From Polaribacter sp. BM10 (lineage in GTDB: Bacteria > Bacteroidota > Bacteroidia > Flavobacteriales > Flavobacteriaceae), in the NCBI RefSeq assembly GCF_002005425.1, contig NZ_CP019704.1, forward strand, positions 2,252,001 through 2,316,000: a stretch of 64,000 bases of DNA, written 5' to 3'. Under the pieces are notes generated by a model that was not told the origin of the DNA, made no database searches, and worked only from the letters and a program-made list of their open reading frames with translations. The translations under genes were made by a program, and so were the position numbers. Shown one piece after another: positions 43,761 through 52,834 of this stretch (positions are counted from its first letter, which is position 1; every line of letters starts with the position of its first letter).

Positions 43761-46148
43761 TTAAAAATTTTCACTTTTTAAACCAATATGGGCTCTCTTA
43801 TTATTTTTCTTTAGTAATTCTGATTTCTCACTTGGAATAAACAATACTTGATTTTCCCATTTAGGATTCTTATAAATTAGATTTACCTTCTTAGCATTTT
43901 TACTAACTTTTACAAATCCGCTAGTATAAATTAAACAATTAGAAACAAGGTTTTTACTTCCTTTTAAATCTAACGGAACTTTAATTTTATAACTTTTTTC
44001 GAATACCGAATTAGATATTTCTACTTTGTGTATTCCGTTTGTCTTTAAAAATTGTCCTTTTTCTTTATTATTCACCTTACTAAACACACAGTTTTTAACA
44101 ACCAAATTTCCTCCAGGAATTTCTGGTGTTGGTATTTTTCTAATATAATTTACCGCTTCTCCTTCAATATTCTTAAAAATAGTATTTTGTAAAATAATGT
44201 TATTTGCATTAATTTTACCAATGATATCTTTATCGTAAGATAAATTTAAACCTCTGTAATTATCTTCGAATTTCGAATTCTTAAAACTTAAAGTATCTGC
44301 TAATGTACCGTTGTATGCTTTAAAAACACTACCACCATTTTTGTTATTAAAATTTTTAAAAGTTACATTATTTACATATACATTATACAAACCGCCTTCT
44401 TGTTTGTTAGGAGATACTATTGCGTATTTAGGTGATTTTATTTCTCCGTTTAAAGTAACATTAGACAACTTAAATGTTGCACCTTCATTTACTCTAAAAA
44501 TATAATCTAATTGCTTTTCTACATCGTTACTTACAGAGATTACAGAAACTCCTTTTTGTACGCCCACAATTGTAATATTGTTAGTTATTTTAATTTTTTT
44601 CTTTAATAAAAACTCTCCTGCTTCTAATTTTAAAACCGCTCCTTTAGTGGCAATTTTTATAGCTTCTTCTAGAGTTGAAACTCCGGGTTTTACTAATATT
44701 TCTTGCTTTTTTACCTTTGGTGCAACTATTTTTGGTTTCCAGCCTGGTCCTGCTCTTAAACTCAAAGCAATCGGCAATCTGTTTGAACCTAAATTAAAAG
44801 CGCCTACATTTAATACTGATCTTAATTTTCTAGTAATGTCTTTTACAGGACTTAAATTATTCTTAGTTGCTTTAAGTAAATCTTGATTTTCTTTTGTCGG
44901 AATTGGATAATTTTTTAATTCTTTCCAATTGATTTTAGTCTTTATAAATCCTACAATGTCTGCATCAGTTGCATCAATATAATTTGTATTAAAATTAATA
45001 CCAGAAACAGCATCTAAAAACTGTACATTATTTGCAGCTTTATTGTTAAAAATTAGATTGTTAGAAAAATTAACATTTTCTGGAGCTAAGGTTTTCTCAT
45101 CGTCTTTACCTGCACCAAAAACTATCGGACCCGAATTTATAATTGTATTATTTTGAATGTCTACATTTTTAACTTGATGGTATCTATTTAAAGGTGAATT
45201 TAAAACTCCATTCATTAATACAATAGAACCTCTATAACCTTCTCCTTGCAAACCAATTAGTAAATTATTTTTGATTATATGTCCAGAGTTTATTACTCTA
45301 ATACCTCCAGTTTTACTAACACTGTTACCTAAAAAAACATTTCGTTCTACCAAAGCATTATTACCATGTCTCAATGTTAAGGTTCCTTTACTACCAACAA
45401 ACAAATTATCCCTAAAAATATTATCACCAGATTTATTAGAGATGATTTCTATTTCTCCGTTACAGCTTGCAAACACATTTCTTTCTACTAAAGTTTTAGA
45501 AGATTTCATAGAGTTTGTGCTAGTCCCAATTCTAATAGTTTCTCCGCCGTTTTCACCAAGTTCTTCTCTAAAACCAAATAAATTATTATCAATTCTGTGG
45601 TTATTTTCTATATGCTCATCTCCTTTTAACCAAACAACTAATGTGGTTCCGGCACTAGTTTTTCCTGTAAAATTATTATGATCTACTCTGTTGTTTTTTC
45701 CCCAAATATCTACCCAATGATCTTTTACACCTGGCGTAACTTTATAATAAGAAATTGTAGAATTAGTTAAGCGACAATTATTAGCAAATAACTTAGCATT
45801 CTTCTTAAACTGAACAACAGACTTGTAAGTAGAATATCCGTCTTTAAACCACAAACCGCTTACAATAATAAAATCTCCGTATATATTTAATGTAGAATTT
45901 CCTGTGATAATAACCTTTCCTGCGGTTTCTGCTTTTATTACAATTGGCAAATCTTTAATACCTTTACCATAAGCATTAATTTCGACATCTTTCCAAACAC
46001 CATTTTTAAGAATAAGTACATCACCAGCTTTTGCTTTTTTAATTGCCTCATTATATTCAGAAATACTAGCAACAAATTTTTCTTGAGCTTCAAAATCATG
46101 AGTATTAAAGAAAAGAATTACAATATAAATTAGAAGATATTTTTTCAT
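43761..46148 (-). CDS. Alginate lyase, two-domain PL6 (second copy)
   Basis: 795 residues. The N-terminus reads MKKYLLIYIVILFFNTHDFEA, a signal peptide with no lipobox Cys, so unlike the first PL6 it is probably periplasmic or released. Catalytic residues are intact: Glu232, Glu234, Lys239 and Arg260 (GEIEIISNKS, TLRHGN), same spacing as the paralog. A second beta-helix starts about residue 490 (VKPGVSTLEEAIKIATKGAVL). It is a single-gene unit with its own double operator 136-160 bases upstream. The different export signal suggests division of labour between the two PL6 enzymes. Confidence 0.92.
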   Translation of the reverse strand: MKKYLLIYIVILFFNTHDFEAQEKFVASISEYNEAIKKAKAGDVLILKNGVWKDVEINAYGKGIKDLPIVIKAETAGKVIITGNSTLNIYGDFIIVSGLWFKDGYSTYKSVVQFKKNAKLFANNCRLTNSTISYYKVTPGVKDHWVDIWGKNNRVDHNNFTGKTSAGTTLVVWLKGDEHIENNHRIDNNLFGFREELGENGGETIRIGTSTNSMKSSKTLVERNVFASCNGEIEIISNKSGDNIFRDNLFVGSKGTLTLRHGNNALVERNVFLGNSVSKTGGIRVINSGHIIKNNLLIGLQGEGYRGSIVLMNGVLNSPLNRYHQVKNVDIQNNTIINSGPIVFGAGKDDEKTLAPENVNFSNNLIFNNKAANNVQFLDAVSGINFNTNYIDATDADIVGFIKTKINWKELKNYPIPTKENQDLLKATKNNLSPVKDITRKLRSVLNVGAFNLGSNRLPIALSLRAGPGWKPKIVAPKVKKQEILVKPGVSTLEEAIKIATKGAVLKLEAGEFLLKKKIKITNNITIVGVQKGVSVISVSNDVEKQLDYIFRVNEGATFKLSNVTLNGEIKSPKYAIVSPNKQEGGLYNVYVNNVTFKNFNNKNGGSVFKAYNGTLADTLSFKNSKFEDNYRGLNLSYDKDIIGKINANNIILQNTIFKNIEGEAVNYIRKIPTPEIPGGNLVVKNCVFSKVNNKEKGQFLKTNGIHKVEISNSVFEKSYKIKVPLDLKGSKNLVSNCLIYTSGFVKVSKNAKKVNLIYKNPKWENQVLFIPSEKSELLKKNNKRAHIGLKSENF

Positions 46149-46283
46149 TAAAGATTATTTTAAAAATAAATAAATGGTAAATACTAGTTCAAAAGCAGTA
46201 CTTTTTAGAGACTAATTAAATGATTTACAAATAACTAAACCAATTCAAAACAAACCAACAACACAAATATAACTATATTATTA

Positions 46284-46308
46284 TTGGTAAACCAAACTGG
46301 TTTACCAA
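46284..46308. promoter_or_regulatory. Double GntR-type operator upstream of the second PL6 gene
   Basis: TTGGTAAACCAA (46284-46295) and CTGGTTTACCAA (46297-46308), start-to-start 13 bp. Flanking TTATTA/TAATAA bases extend the symmetry, so the whole block 46278-46315 is close to one large inverted repeat. It is also about 80 bases upstream of the divergent hupE-like gene, which has its own TATCTTTG -7 element at 46354-46361. Confidence 0.8.
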
Positions 46309-46386
46309 TAATAATAGTTTCTAAAATAATTTAGCGTTGTTTTAAGTTTTTAATATCTTTGGTTTTCCTCTAAATTCAAGAAAAAA

Positions 46387-46968
46387 ATGGACGATTTTAT
46401 TTTATACTTTAAAATGGGTCTAAACCACGTGTTAGACTTTAATGCTTACGATCATATTTTATTTTTAATTGTTTTGGCAGTTGTTTTCAACTTTAATCAA
46501 TTAAAAAAAGTTTTATGGTTGGTTACACTTTTTACAATTGGCCATTCTATAACCTTAGCTTTATCTGCTTATGGTATTTTAAATATAGACATGAAACTAA
46601 TAGAGTTTTTAATACCTGTTACTATTTTTATTACAGGTGTTATAAACGTTTTTACTGCGAAAAAATCATCTTATGGTAAAGAAAATACCAACTTAGTTTT
46701 TGCTTTATTCTTTGGTTTAATTCATGGTTTAGGTTTTTCTAATTATTTTAAAATGATGATAGGTAAAGAAGAAGATAAATTAATGCCTTTGTTAGAATTT
46801 GCTGTTGGTATAGAAGCTGCACAAATTATAATTGTTTTAGGAATCTTAATTATTGGTACTCTTTTACAAAACTTTTTTAAGGTTACAAGAAGAGATTGGA
46901 TTTTAGTTTGTTCTTCTATCGTAATCGGTTTTTCTATACAAATGATGCTAGACAGAGTTTTTTGGTAA
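46387..46968 (+). CDS. HupE/UreJ-family membrane protein
   Basis: 193 residues with about six membrane segments. HupE/UreJ hallmarks: GLNHVLDFNAYDHILFLIVLA with His14 and His23, FTIGHSITLALSAYG, FFGLIHGLGFSN and VGIEAAQIIIVLGILII. The family is linked to metal (nickel or cobalt) uptake or assembly of hydrogenase and urease, but many flavobacterial members stand alone. No hydrogenase or urease gene is near, so function here is open. It marks the right boundary of the alginate PUL. Confidence 0.85.
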   Translation: MDDFILYFKMGLNHVLDFNAYDHILFLIVLAVVFNFNQLKKVLWLVTLFTIGHSITLALSAYGILNIDMKLIEFLIPVTIFITGVINVFTAKKSSYGKENTNLVFALFFGLIHGLGFSNYFKMMIGKEEDKLMPLLEFAVGIEAAQIIIVLGILIIGTLLQNFFKVTRRDWILVCSSIVIGFSIQMMLDRVFW

Positions 46969-47029
46969 TTATAAATTTTGACTAATAATTAACGTCTTTA
47001 TTCTATTAATCTTTTTACTTTCGTAGACT

Positions 47030-47455
47030 ATGACAGAAAAAAAGCAATTAAAATACGATAAAGCTTACTTAAGAATGGCTTTAGAATGGGGAAAACTTTC
47101 TCACTGTAAACGCAAACAAGTAGGTGCTTTAATTGTAAAAGATAGAATGATTATTTCAGACGGATTTAACGGAACCCCAACGGGTTTTGACAACTGTTGT
47201 GAAGATGATAACGGAGATACAAAGTGGGAAGTTTTACACGCAGAGGCTAACGCAATTTTAAAAGTTGCAGGTTCTACTCAATCTGCAAAAGGTGCAACAC
47301 TTTACATTACTTTATCTCCTTGTACACAATGCAGTAAACTAATACATCAAGCAGGTATTAAAAGAGTTGTTTATGCAAATGCATACAAAGATCTATCTGG
47401 TTTAAAATTTTTAGAAAAGGCTGGTGTCGAATTAATGAATTTACCTTATGAATAA
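47030..47455 (+). CDS. Deoxycytidylate deaminase family protein
   Basis: 141 residues of the zinc-dependent CMP/dCMP deaminase fold: zinc ligand His70 and catalytic Glu72 in HAEANAILKVA, and PCTQC (97-101) with Cys98 and Cys101. It converts dCMP to dUMP for dTMP synthesis. The stop overlaps the start of the protease gene by 8 bases (ATGAATAA), so the two are translationally coupled, although their functions are unrelated. That pairing is common in flavobacteria as far as I recall. Confidence 0.92.
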   Translation: MTEKKQLKYDKAYLRMALEWGKLSHCKRKQVGALIVKDRMIISDGFNGTPTGFDNCCEDDNGDTKWEVLHAEANAILKVAGSTQSAKGATLYITLSPCTQCSKLIHQAGIKRVVYANAYKDLSGLKFLEKAGVELMNLPYE

Positions 47456-49043
47456 AAAAAACCTTCCATTATTTCTTGCAGTTGCAGTTGTTTTTGGAAT
47501 TTTAATAGGATTATCTTTTGGCGGAAACTCTAGCAGTTTACTTTCTTTTTCCAAAAGCTCTTCTCAAGAACAAAAAATAAAAAAACTTATCAATTTTATA
47601 GAAAACGATTATGTAGACAAAGTTTCTACAGATAGTTTATTAGACGGTGCAATTACGCAAATGTTGGGTAAATTAGACCCACACTCTGTTTATATTCCTA
47701 AAGAAAACCTGCAAGCTGTTAAAGAAAACATGCAAGGTAACTTTGTTGGTATTGGTGTTCAATTTAGAATGATTTCAGACTCAATAACAGTAATTCAGCC
47801 TATAAAAGGAGGCCCAAGTATTAAAGCCGGAATAAAAGCCGGCGACAGAATCTTAATGGCAAACCAAGACACTTTATTTGGGCAAAATATGTTTAACAAG
47901 TTTGGTGTAAATGTTTTTGCTAACAAAGTGCCAGAATACTTAAAAGGAGAACCTGGTACCACAGTAGAACTTCAAATTTATAGAAAAAGTACAGATTCTA
48001 TTTTTACCGTAGATGTTACTCGCGGTAAAGTAAACATTAAAAGTGTAGATTTATCTTACATGATTAACGACTCTATTGGCTACATAAAGCTAGATCGTTT
48101 TGCAAGAAACACGTATTCAGAATTTAAATCATCATTAAATAGTTTAATAGCCGATGGTATGACAGATTTAGTTTTAGATCTTCGTGGCAACGGCGGTGGT
48201 TTTATAGACATTGCAAACAGTATTGTTGATGAGTTTTTAGAAGACGATAAATTAATTGTTTTTACAAAAGATAATAAAGGCGATATCGACGAATCTTTTG
48301 CAACATCTAAAGGAGATTTTGAAAAAGGTGGTTTATATGTTTTAATCGACGAAAACTCAGCATCAGCATCAGAAATTGTTGCCGGTGCTTTGCAAGACAA
48401 CGACAAAGGAACCATAATTGGTAGACGTTCTTTTGGTAAAGGTTTAGTGCAAATAGAAATGGATTTAGGCGATGGTTCTGCAGTAAGATTAACTACTGCT
48501 CGTTATTACACACCAACCGGTAGATCAATTCAAAAACCATATGCTGGTAACGGAAATAGCAACTATTATAAAGACTATCAAGAAAGAATTAATAGAGGAG
48601 AATTACTAAATAAAGACAGTATAAAAGTAGTAGATTCTTTAAGTTTTAAAACACCTAAAGGAAAAATAGTTTATGGCGGTGGCGGTATTATTCCTGATGT
48701 TTTTGTTGCTGTAGACACAACCTCTTACATGAATCGATATTATTTTAATACAATTAACGATTTTGCTTTTGATTATGTAGATAATAATAGAAAAGAATTA
48801 TCTACTTGGAATATCGAATCTTTTATACGTGATTTTGATACAGACGACAAAATATACAATACTTATTTATCAGAAATTAAAGACAAAATAAAACCTTCTT
48901 TTAGAACAAAACAAAGCATTAAAAAATACCTAAAAGCATCTATTGCAAACGTACTTTTTGGCGATGTTGGTTTTTATAGAATTATTCATAAAGACGACAA
49001 AATGCTTCAAAAAGTTTTAGAGTTGGAAACTAACAACGAATAG
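47448..49043 (+). CDS. C-terminal processing peptidase, S41 family (CtpA/Prc type)
   Basis: 531 residues with one N-terminal membrane anchor (LPLFLAVAVVFGILIGLSF). A PDZ domain spans about 85-175 (VGIGVQFRMISDSITVIQPIKGGPSIKAGIKAGDRIL). The S41 catalytic core has LVLDLRGNGGGFIDIA, SASASEIVAGALQDNDKG (nucleophile Ser) and GRRSFGKGLVQ (general base Lys) at about 303-331. A C-terminal helical extension follows. It processes envelope or secreted proteins. lpxH follows 15 bases later. Confidence 0.94.
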   Translation: MNKKNLPLFLAVAVVFGILIGLSFGGNSSSLLSFSKSSSQEQKIKKLINFIENDYVDKVSTDSLLDGAITQMLGKLDPHSVYIPKENLQAVKENMQGNFVGIGVQFRMISDSITVIQPIKGGPSIKAGIKAGDRILMANQDTLFGQNMFNKFGVNVFANKVPEYLKGEPGTTVELQIYRKSTDSIFTVDVTRGKVNIKSVDLSYMINDSIGYIKLDRFARNTYSEFKSSLNSLIADGMTDLVLDLRGNGGGFIDIANSIVDEFLEDDKLIVFTKDNKGDIDESFATSKGDFEKGGLYVLIDENSASASEIVAGALQDNDKGTIIGRRSFGKGLVQIEMDLGDGSAVRLTTARYYTPTGRSIQKPYAGNGNSNYYKDYQERINRGELLNKDSIKVVDSLSFKTPKGKIVYGGGGIIPDVFVAVDTTSYMNRYYFNTINDFAFDYVDNNRKELSTWNIESFIRDFDTDDKIYNTYLSEIKDKIKPSFRTKQSIKKYLKASIANVLFGDVGFYRIIHKDDKMLQKVLELETNNE

Positions 49044-49058
49044 CTTTACTTTGTAGCA

Positions 49059-49820
49059 ATGATTTCTATTACTACAACCAATAATAAAAAAGTATATTTT
49101 GCTTCAGATCAACATCTAGGAGCACCAACTGCAGAAGCAAGTTTTCCTAGAGAACAACGGTTTGTAAATTGGTTAAATACTATTAAAAAAGATGCTGAAG
49201 CTATTTTTTTATTAGGCGATTTGTTCGACTTTTGGTTTGAATACAAAGCAGTTGTACCTAAAGGATTTGTTAGAGTCTTAGGCAAACTTGCAGAAATCAA
49301 AGATGCTGGAATTCCTATTTACTTTTTCGTTGGAAACCATGATTTATGGATGAACGATTATTTTGAAAAGGAATTAAATATTCCGGTATTTCACAGTCCG
49401 CAAGAGTTTAAAATAAATCATAAAGTTTTTTTAATAGGACATGGTGATGGTTTAGGCCCAGGAGACAAAGGCTATAAACGCATGAAAAAAGTATTTACTT
49501 TTCCTTTATTTAAATGGATGTTTAGGTGGCTTCACCCAGATTTAGGTGTTAAGTTAGGGCAATATATGTCTGTAAAAAATAAAATGATTTCTGGTGATGA
49601 AGACGCTAAGTTTTTAGGAGAAGATAACGAATGGCTAGTACAATATTGTAAAAAGAAGCTAACACAAAAACACTACGATTATTTTGTTTTTGGGCATAGA
49701 CATCTTCCTTTAGAAATAAAACTAAAAGAAAATTCTACTTACATAAACTTAGGTGACTGGATTCAGTATTTTACATTTGGTGAATTCGAAAACGAAACAC
49801 TTTCTCTTAAAAAGGACTAA
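49059..49820 (+). CDS. lpxH: UDP-2,3-diacylglucosamine diphosphatase
   Basis: 253-residue metallophosphoesterase with all LpxH motifs: ASDQHLG (15-21, Asp17 and His19), GDLFDFWFEY (53-62), GNHDLWM (92-98), GHGDGLGPGD (127-136) and FGHRHLP near the C-terminus. It removes UMP from UDP-diacylglucosamine in lipid A synthesis at the inner membrane. It ends the short dCMP deaminase-protease-lpxH run; a bidirectional terminator follows. Confidence 0.93.
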   Translation: MISITTTNNKKVYFASDQHLGAPTAEASFPREQRFVNWLNTIKKDAEAIFLLGDLFDFWFEYKAVVPKGFVRVLGKLAEIKDAGIPIYFFVGNHDLWMNDYFEKELNIPVFHSPQEFKINHKVFLIGHGDGLGPGDKGYKRMKKVFTFPLFKWMFRWLHPDLGVKLGQYMSVKNKMISGDEDAKFLGEDNEWLVQYCKKKLTQKHYDYFVFGHRHLPLEIKLKENSTYINLGDWIQYFTFGEFENETLSLKKD

Positions 49821-49839
49821 TATTTCTCTATGTTAATAT

Positions 49840-49873
49840 AAAAAAAACGCTACTTTTTCAAGTAGCGTTTTTC
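49840..49873. terminator. Bidirectional terminator between lpxH and a TonB receptor gene
   Basis: ACGCTACT (49847-49854) pairs with AGTAGCGT (49861-49868), with AAAAAA before and TTTTT after, serving two convergent genes. Confidence 0.9.
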
Positions 49874-49896
49874 AATTAATCAAATATAATTATTCT

Positions 49897-52674
49897 TTAG
49901 AACTGGTAGTTTAAAGATAAATTAAACATTGTACCTAACTGGCTAAAGTGGTAACCATCATACGTCATTTGAGAATAACGTTGGTTAAAAGTTATCAAGT
50001 TAGATTGATTTTTAATTGCTGCCGGATCATTAATAATTGCTGTTCCTGCTGCGTTTTCTGCTTTAAAGCTCCATTCTGGTAGAACATTAAATAAATTATT
50101 AACGTTTAAAGCTAAAGTTAACTTTTCTGTAGCGTTAAAGTTGATTCCTAAATCTGTAACAACTTTTGGTGTAAACTCTGTTCTTAAATTAGCATCTAAA
50201 CCTTGTTGTTTAAATGTTGTTTTACCAAAATACGTGTTGTTTAAAGAGAATCCCCACTTATTAATATCATAAGTAGAACCTAAAATCCATTTTGTTTGTG
50301 GCCTTGAAGTAAAAAACAATGCTTCTTGAGTTGCATTAACAACAGACTGACCTGTAGCAGCTACAGAAGCAGGGTTTTTAACTTCGCCATCTCTCTCATT
50401 TTTAATTGTATAGTTACCCGATAAATTAAATCCTAATTTACCATCTCCTAATTCTATTTTATTATAACCAATAACAACATCTAAACCAGAAGTTTTAGTG
50501 TCTAAAGCATTTACGAAAAAGCTTAAATCTGATAAACCATCAAATGCTGGTAAAGCTGGTGGTGTAATTTCTGTACTTAGAACAATTCTATCTTCTACAT
50601 TAATACTATAATAATCTACTGTAAAACTTAGGTTTCTGTTTACTTTTCCTCCTAAACCTAAAGTGAAGTTTGTAGAAGTTTCTTCTTTTAATTTAGGTAT
50701 TCCTAACAATCCTGCCTGAGAAGATACATTGTTAACCAAACCACCTACTTGAATACCTTGACCTGGCACAAAACTATATTGAGCTTTTTGTGTATAAATT
50801 TGATGTAATGTTGGTGCTCTAAACCCTGTAGATAAAGAACCTCTTAATGTATACTTATCATTTATTGTGTAAGCACCACTTGCTTTCCAAACAAAAGCAT
50901 TTCCAAAATCTGAATAATTTTCACTTCTAATTGTACCATCTAAAGTTAAATTCTCTGTAGGATTCCAGTTTAAAGAAGCATAACCACCAAAGTTATAACG
51001 TGTAAATTGTCCTGAATTTTCTGGGCTATTTCCTGCGAAAGAATCTGCTCCTCCACCATCATAAGAACCTAATTCACCTTCTATAATTTCAAAAGTTTCA
51101 TACCTAAATTCTGTACCAAAAGCAACACTTAAATTATCAGAAAGAATCTTAGAAACATCAATATTACCTACATTATGAGAAAAAGAAGTTCCTCCTGGAT
51201 CAAAAGATTTTTTACTGTTTTCTCTATATAATTGAGAACCTTCTGTAACTTCACCATCATCAATTGTTCCGTTATTATTTGCATCTACCCAAGTAGAAGG
51301 AGAATACACAAAGTTTCTATTATGAGAGTTGTTTACTTTATAAGTTTGCGAGTTTCCACCGGTTGTAAAACTTGCATCAACATTCCAATCGTTAATTACA
51401 GATTTAAAACCAACTGTAGCATTGTAATCATTTAAATCTCCTTCAAAAGTTGGCACATAACCATCATAACCTCCTGCTGTATTTGGGTTGTCTCCTGGAA
51501 AGAAATCTGCTAAATAAGGAAAATCTGTAACGGTTCTCCAATACGGCGTTCTATAGTTTGCAAAAGAATTTACTTTCTTATTTACAAATGCAGCATTAAA
51601 ATATAAGTTAGACTGCTCACTTAATTTATAAGAACCATTAATTAAAAATTTAGCAGCAGCAGTTTCTGGCGCTCCGTTAATGTTTCCTGCATCTGGTCTT
51701 CTAGATAAAAACTCTTGAACATCTGCAATATTTGCTCCAAAATCTGCAGCTTCTCCAGCAGCATCTACTGTTCCTGGTCTATTTGACAAACTTGTTTTAG
51801 AAAAATCTACTGTATAATTAATAAAACCTTTGTCATCACCAATAGTAGATCCATTATTTACACTTACACCAAACATTTCTCCGTCACCTTCAGAAGTAAT
51901 TCCTGTTCTTAAAGTTGCAGAACCTGCATTTGGGCTATCTTTTAATATAATATTTATTACACCTGCAATAGCATCAGAACCATATTGCGCAGAAGCACCA
52001 TCTCTTAAAACCTCTACAGATTTAATTGCATCTGTTGGTATACCAGAAATATCTGAACCTGTTTCTCCTCTACCTGGAGAAGTTTGTGTATACAATAATG
52101 CACTTAAATTTTTACGTTTACCGTTTATAAGAATTAACGTTCTACTTGGCCCCATATTTCTAATTTCATAAGGATCTAGTAAAGATGTTGCATCGTTAAC
52201 AGGAGTTTGTACCGTATTAAAAGAAGGTATTTTGTACTGTAATGCTTTATCAAAAGTTGTTTGTCCTGTAGAAACCAAATCTTTAGATGAAACGATATCT
52301 ATTGGTAACGGACTTTTTGTATTACTACGAGCTGGTGCTCTAGAACCCGTAATTACAATTTCATTTAAAGACTCATCTCCTTCTTCTATTGTAATGTTTA
52401 GAAAAGAAGTATCTGTAACATTAATTTGTTTTGTTTTATAGCCTATAGAAGATACTACTAATGTAGCTGGTAAATTTTTAACGTTAAGGCTAAACTCTCC
52501 AGAATCACTTGTAGTTGTTCCTATAGAAGTTCCTTTAACCAAAACATTCATAAAAGGTAATGCACTACCAGATTTGTCTGTAATTTTCCCTTTTATAGTT
52601 TGTGCCATAAACCCAAGTGGTAGCATAAACATAAAAGCAACTGTAAATAGTTTTAATAAATACTTTTGTCTCAT
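49897..52674 (-). CDS. TonB-dependent receptor (no SusD partner)
   Basis: 925 residues: signal peptide (GFMAQT), carboxypeptidase-regulatory-like domain (IKGKITDKSGSALPFMNVLVKG), plug with PYEIRNMGPSRTLILINGKRK and DAIKSVEVLRDGASAQYGSDAIAGVINIIL, barrel with RGSLSTGFRAPTLHQIY and a C-terminal LSLNYQF. The plug resembles the receptor encoded just upstream, so the two are tandem paralogs. It lacks an STN domain, and no susD is nearby, so the cargo is more likely a small compound or siderophore-like ligand than a polysaccharide. Cargo is unknown. Confidence 0.9.
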   Translation of the reverse strand: MRQKYLLKLFTVAFMFMLPLGFMAQTIKGKITDKSGSALPFMNVLVKGTSIGTTTSDSGEFSLNVKNLPATLVVSSIGYKTKQINVTDTSFLNITIEEGDESLNEIVITGSRAPARSNTKSPLPIDIVSSKDLVSTGQTTFDKALQYKIPSFNTVQTPVNDATSLLDPYEIRNMGPSRTLILINGKRKNLSALLYTQTSPGRGETGSDISGIPTDAIKSVEVLRDGASAQYGSDAIAGVINIILKDSPNAGSATLRTGITSEGDGEMFGVSVNNGSTIGDDKGFINYTVDFSKTSLSNRPGTVDAAGEAADFGANIADVQEFLSRRPDAGNINGAPETAAAKFLINGSYKLSEQSNLYFNAAFVNKKVNSFANYRTPYWRTVTDFPYLADFFPGDNPNTAGGYDGYVPTFEGDLNDYNATVGFKSVINDWNVDASFTTGGNSQTYKVNNSHNRNFVYSPSTWVDANNNGTIDDGEVTEGSQLYRENSKKSFDPGGTSFSHNVGNIDVSKILSDNLSVAFGTEFRYETFEIIEGELGSYDGGGADSFAGNSPENSGQFTRYNFGGYASLNWNPTENLTLDGTIRSENYSDFGNAFVWKASGAYTINDKYTLRGSLSTGFRAPTLHQIYTQKAQYSFVPGQGIQVGGLVNNVSSQAGLLGIPKLKEETSTNFTLGLGGKVNRNLSFTVDYYSINVEDRIVLSTEITPPALPAFDGLSDLSFFVNALDTKTSGLDVVIGYNKIELGDGKLGFNLSGNYTIKNERDGEVKNPASVAATGQSVVNATQEALFFTSRPQTKWILGSTYDINKWGFSLNNTYFGKTTFKQQGLDANLRTEFTPKVVTDLGINFNATEKLTLALNVNNLFNVLPEWSFKAENAAGTAIINDPAAIKNQSNLITFNQRYSQMTYDGYHFSQLGTMFNLSLNYQF

Positions 52675-52834
52675 AAATAAATTATTAGTTAGTAAATGTG
52701 TTTAAATTGAACTATCCATTTTAACAAAATGAATTGCTCGATTTATTACATAAGACAAAAAAAATAAAAGTATACTCTTTTTAAATTGACTTTTTTTCAA
52801 TAAAAATCAAAAAACTTAAATGAATCATCAGTAT

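Noticed and set aside
41211..46148. Chondroitinase B (PL6) for dermatan sulfate
   Set aside because: The PL6 fold is shared, but the company of PL7, PL17, KdgF and DehR and the absence of glycosaminoglycan sulfatases in this part make alginate the far better substrate.
46387..49820. HupE-like, dCMP deaminase, protease and lpxH genes as part of the alginate locus
   Set aside because: They are on the other strand, lack substrate-related functions and have their own promoter; the GntR sites at 46284-46308 fit the PL6 gene better.
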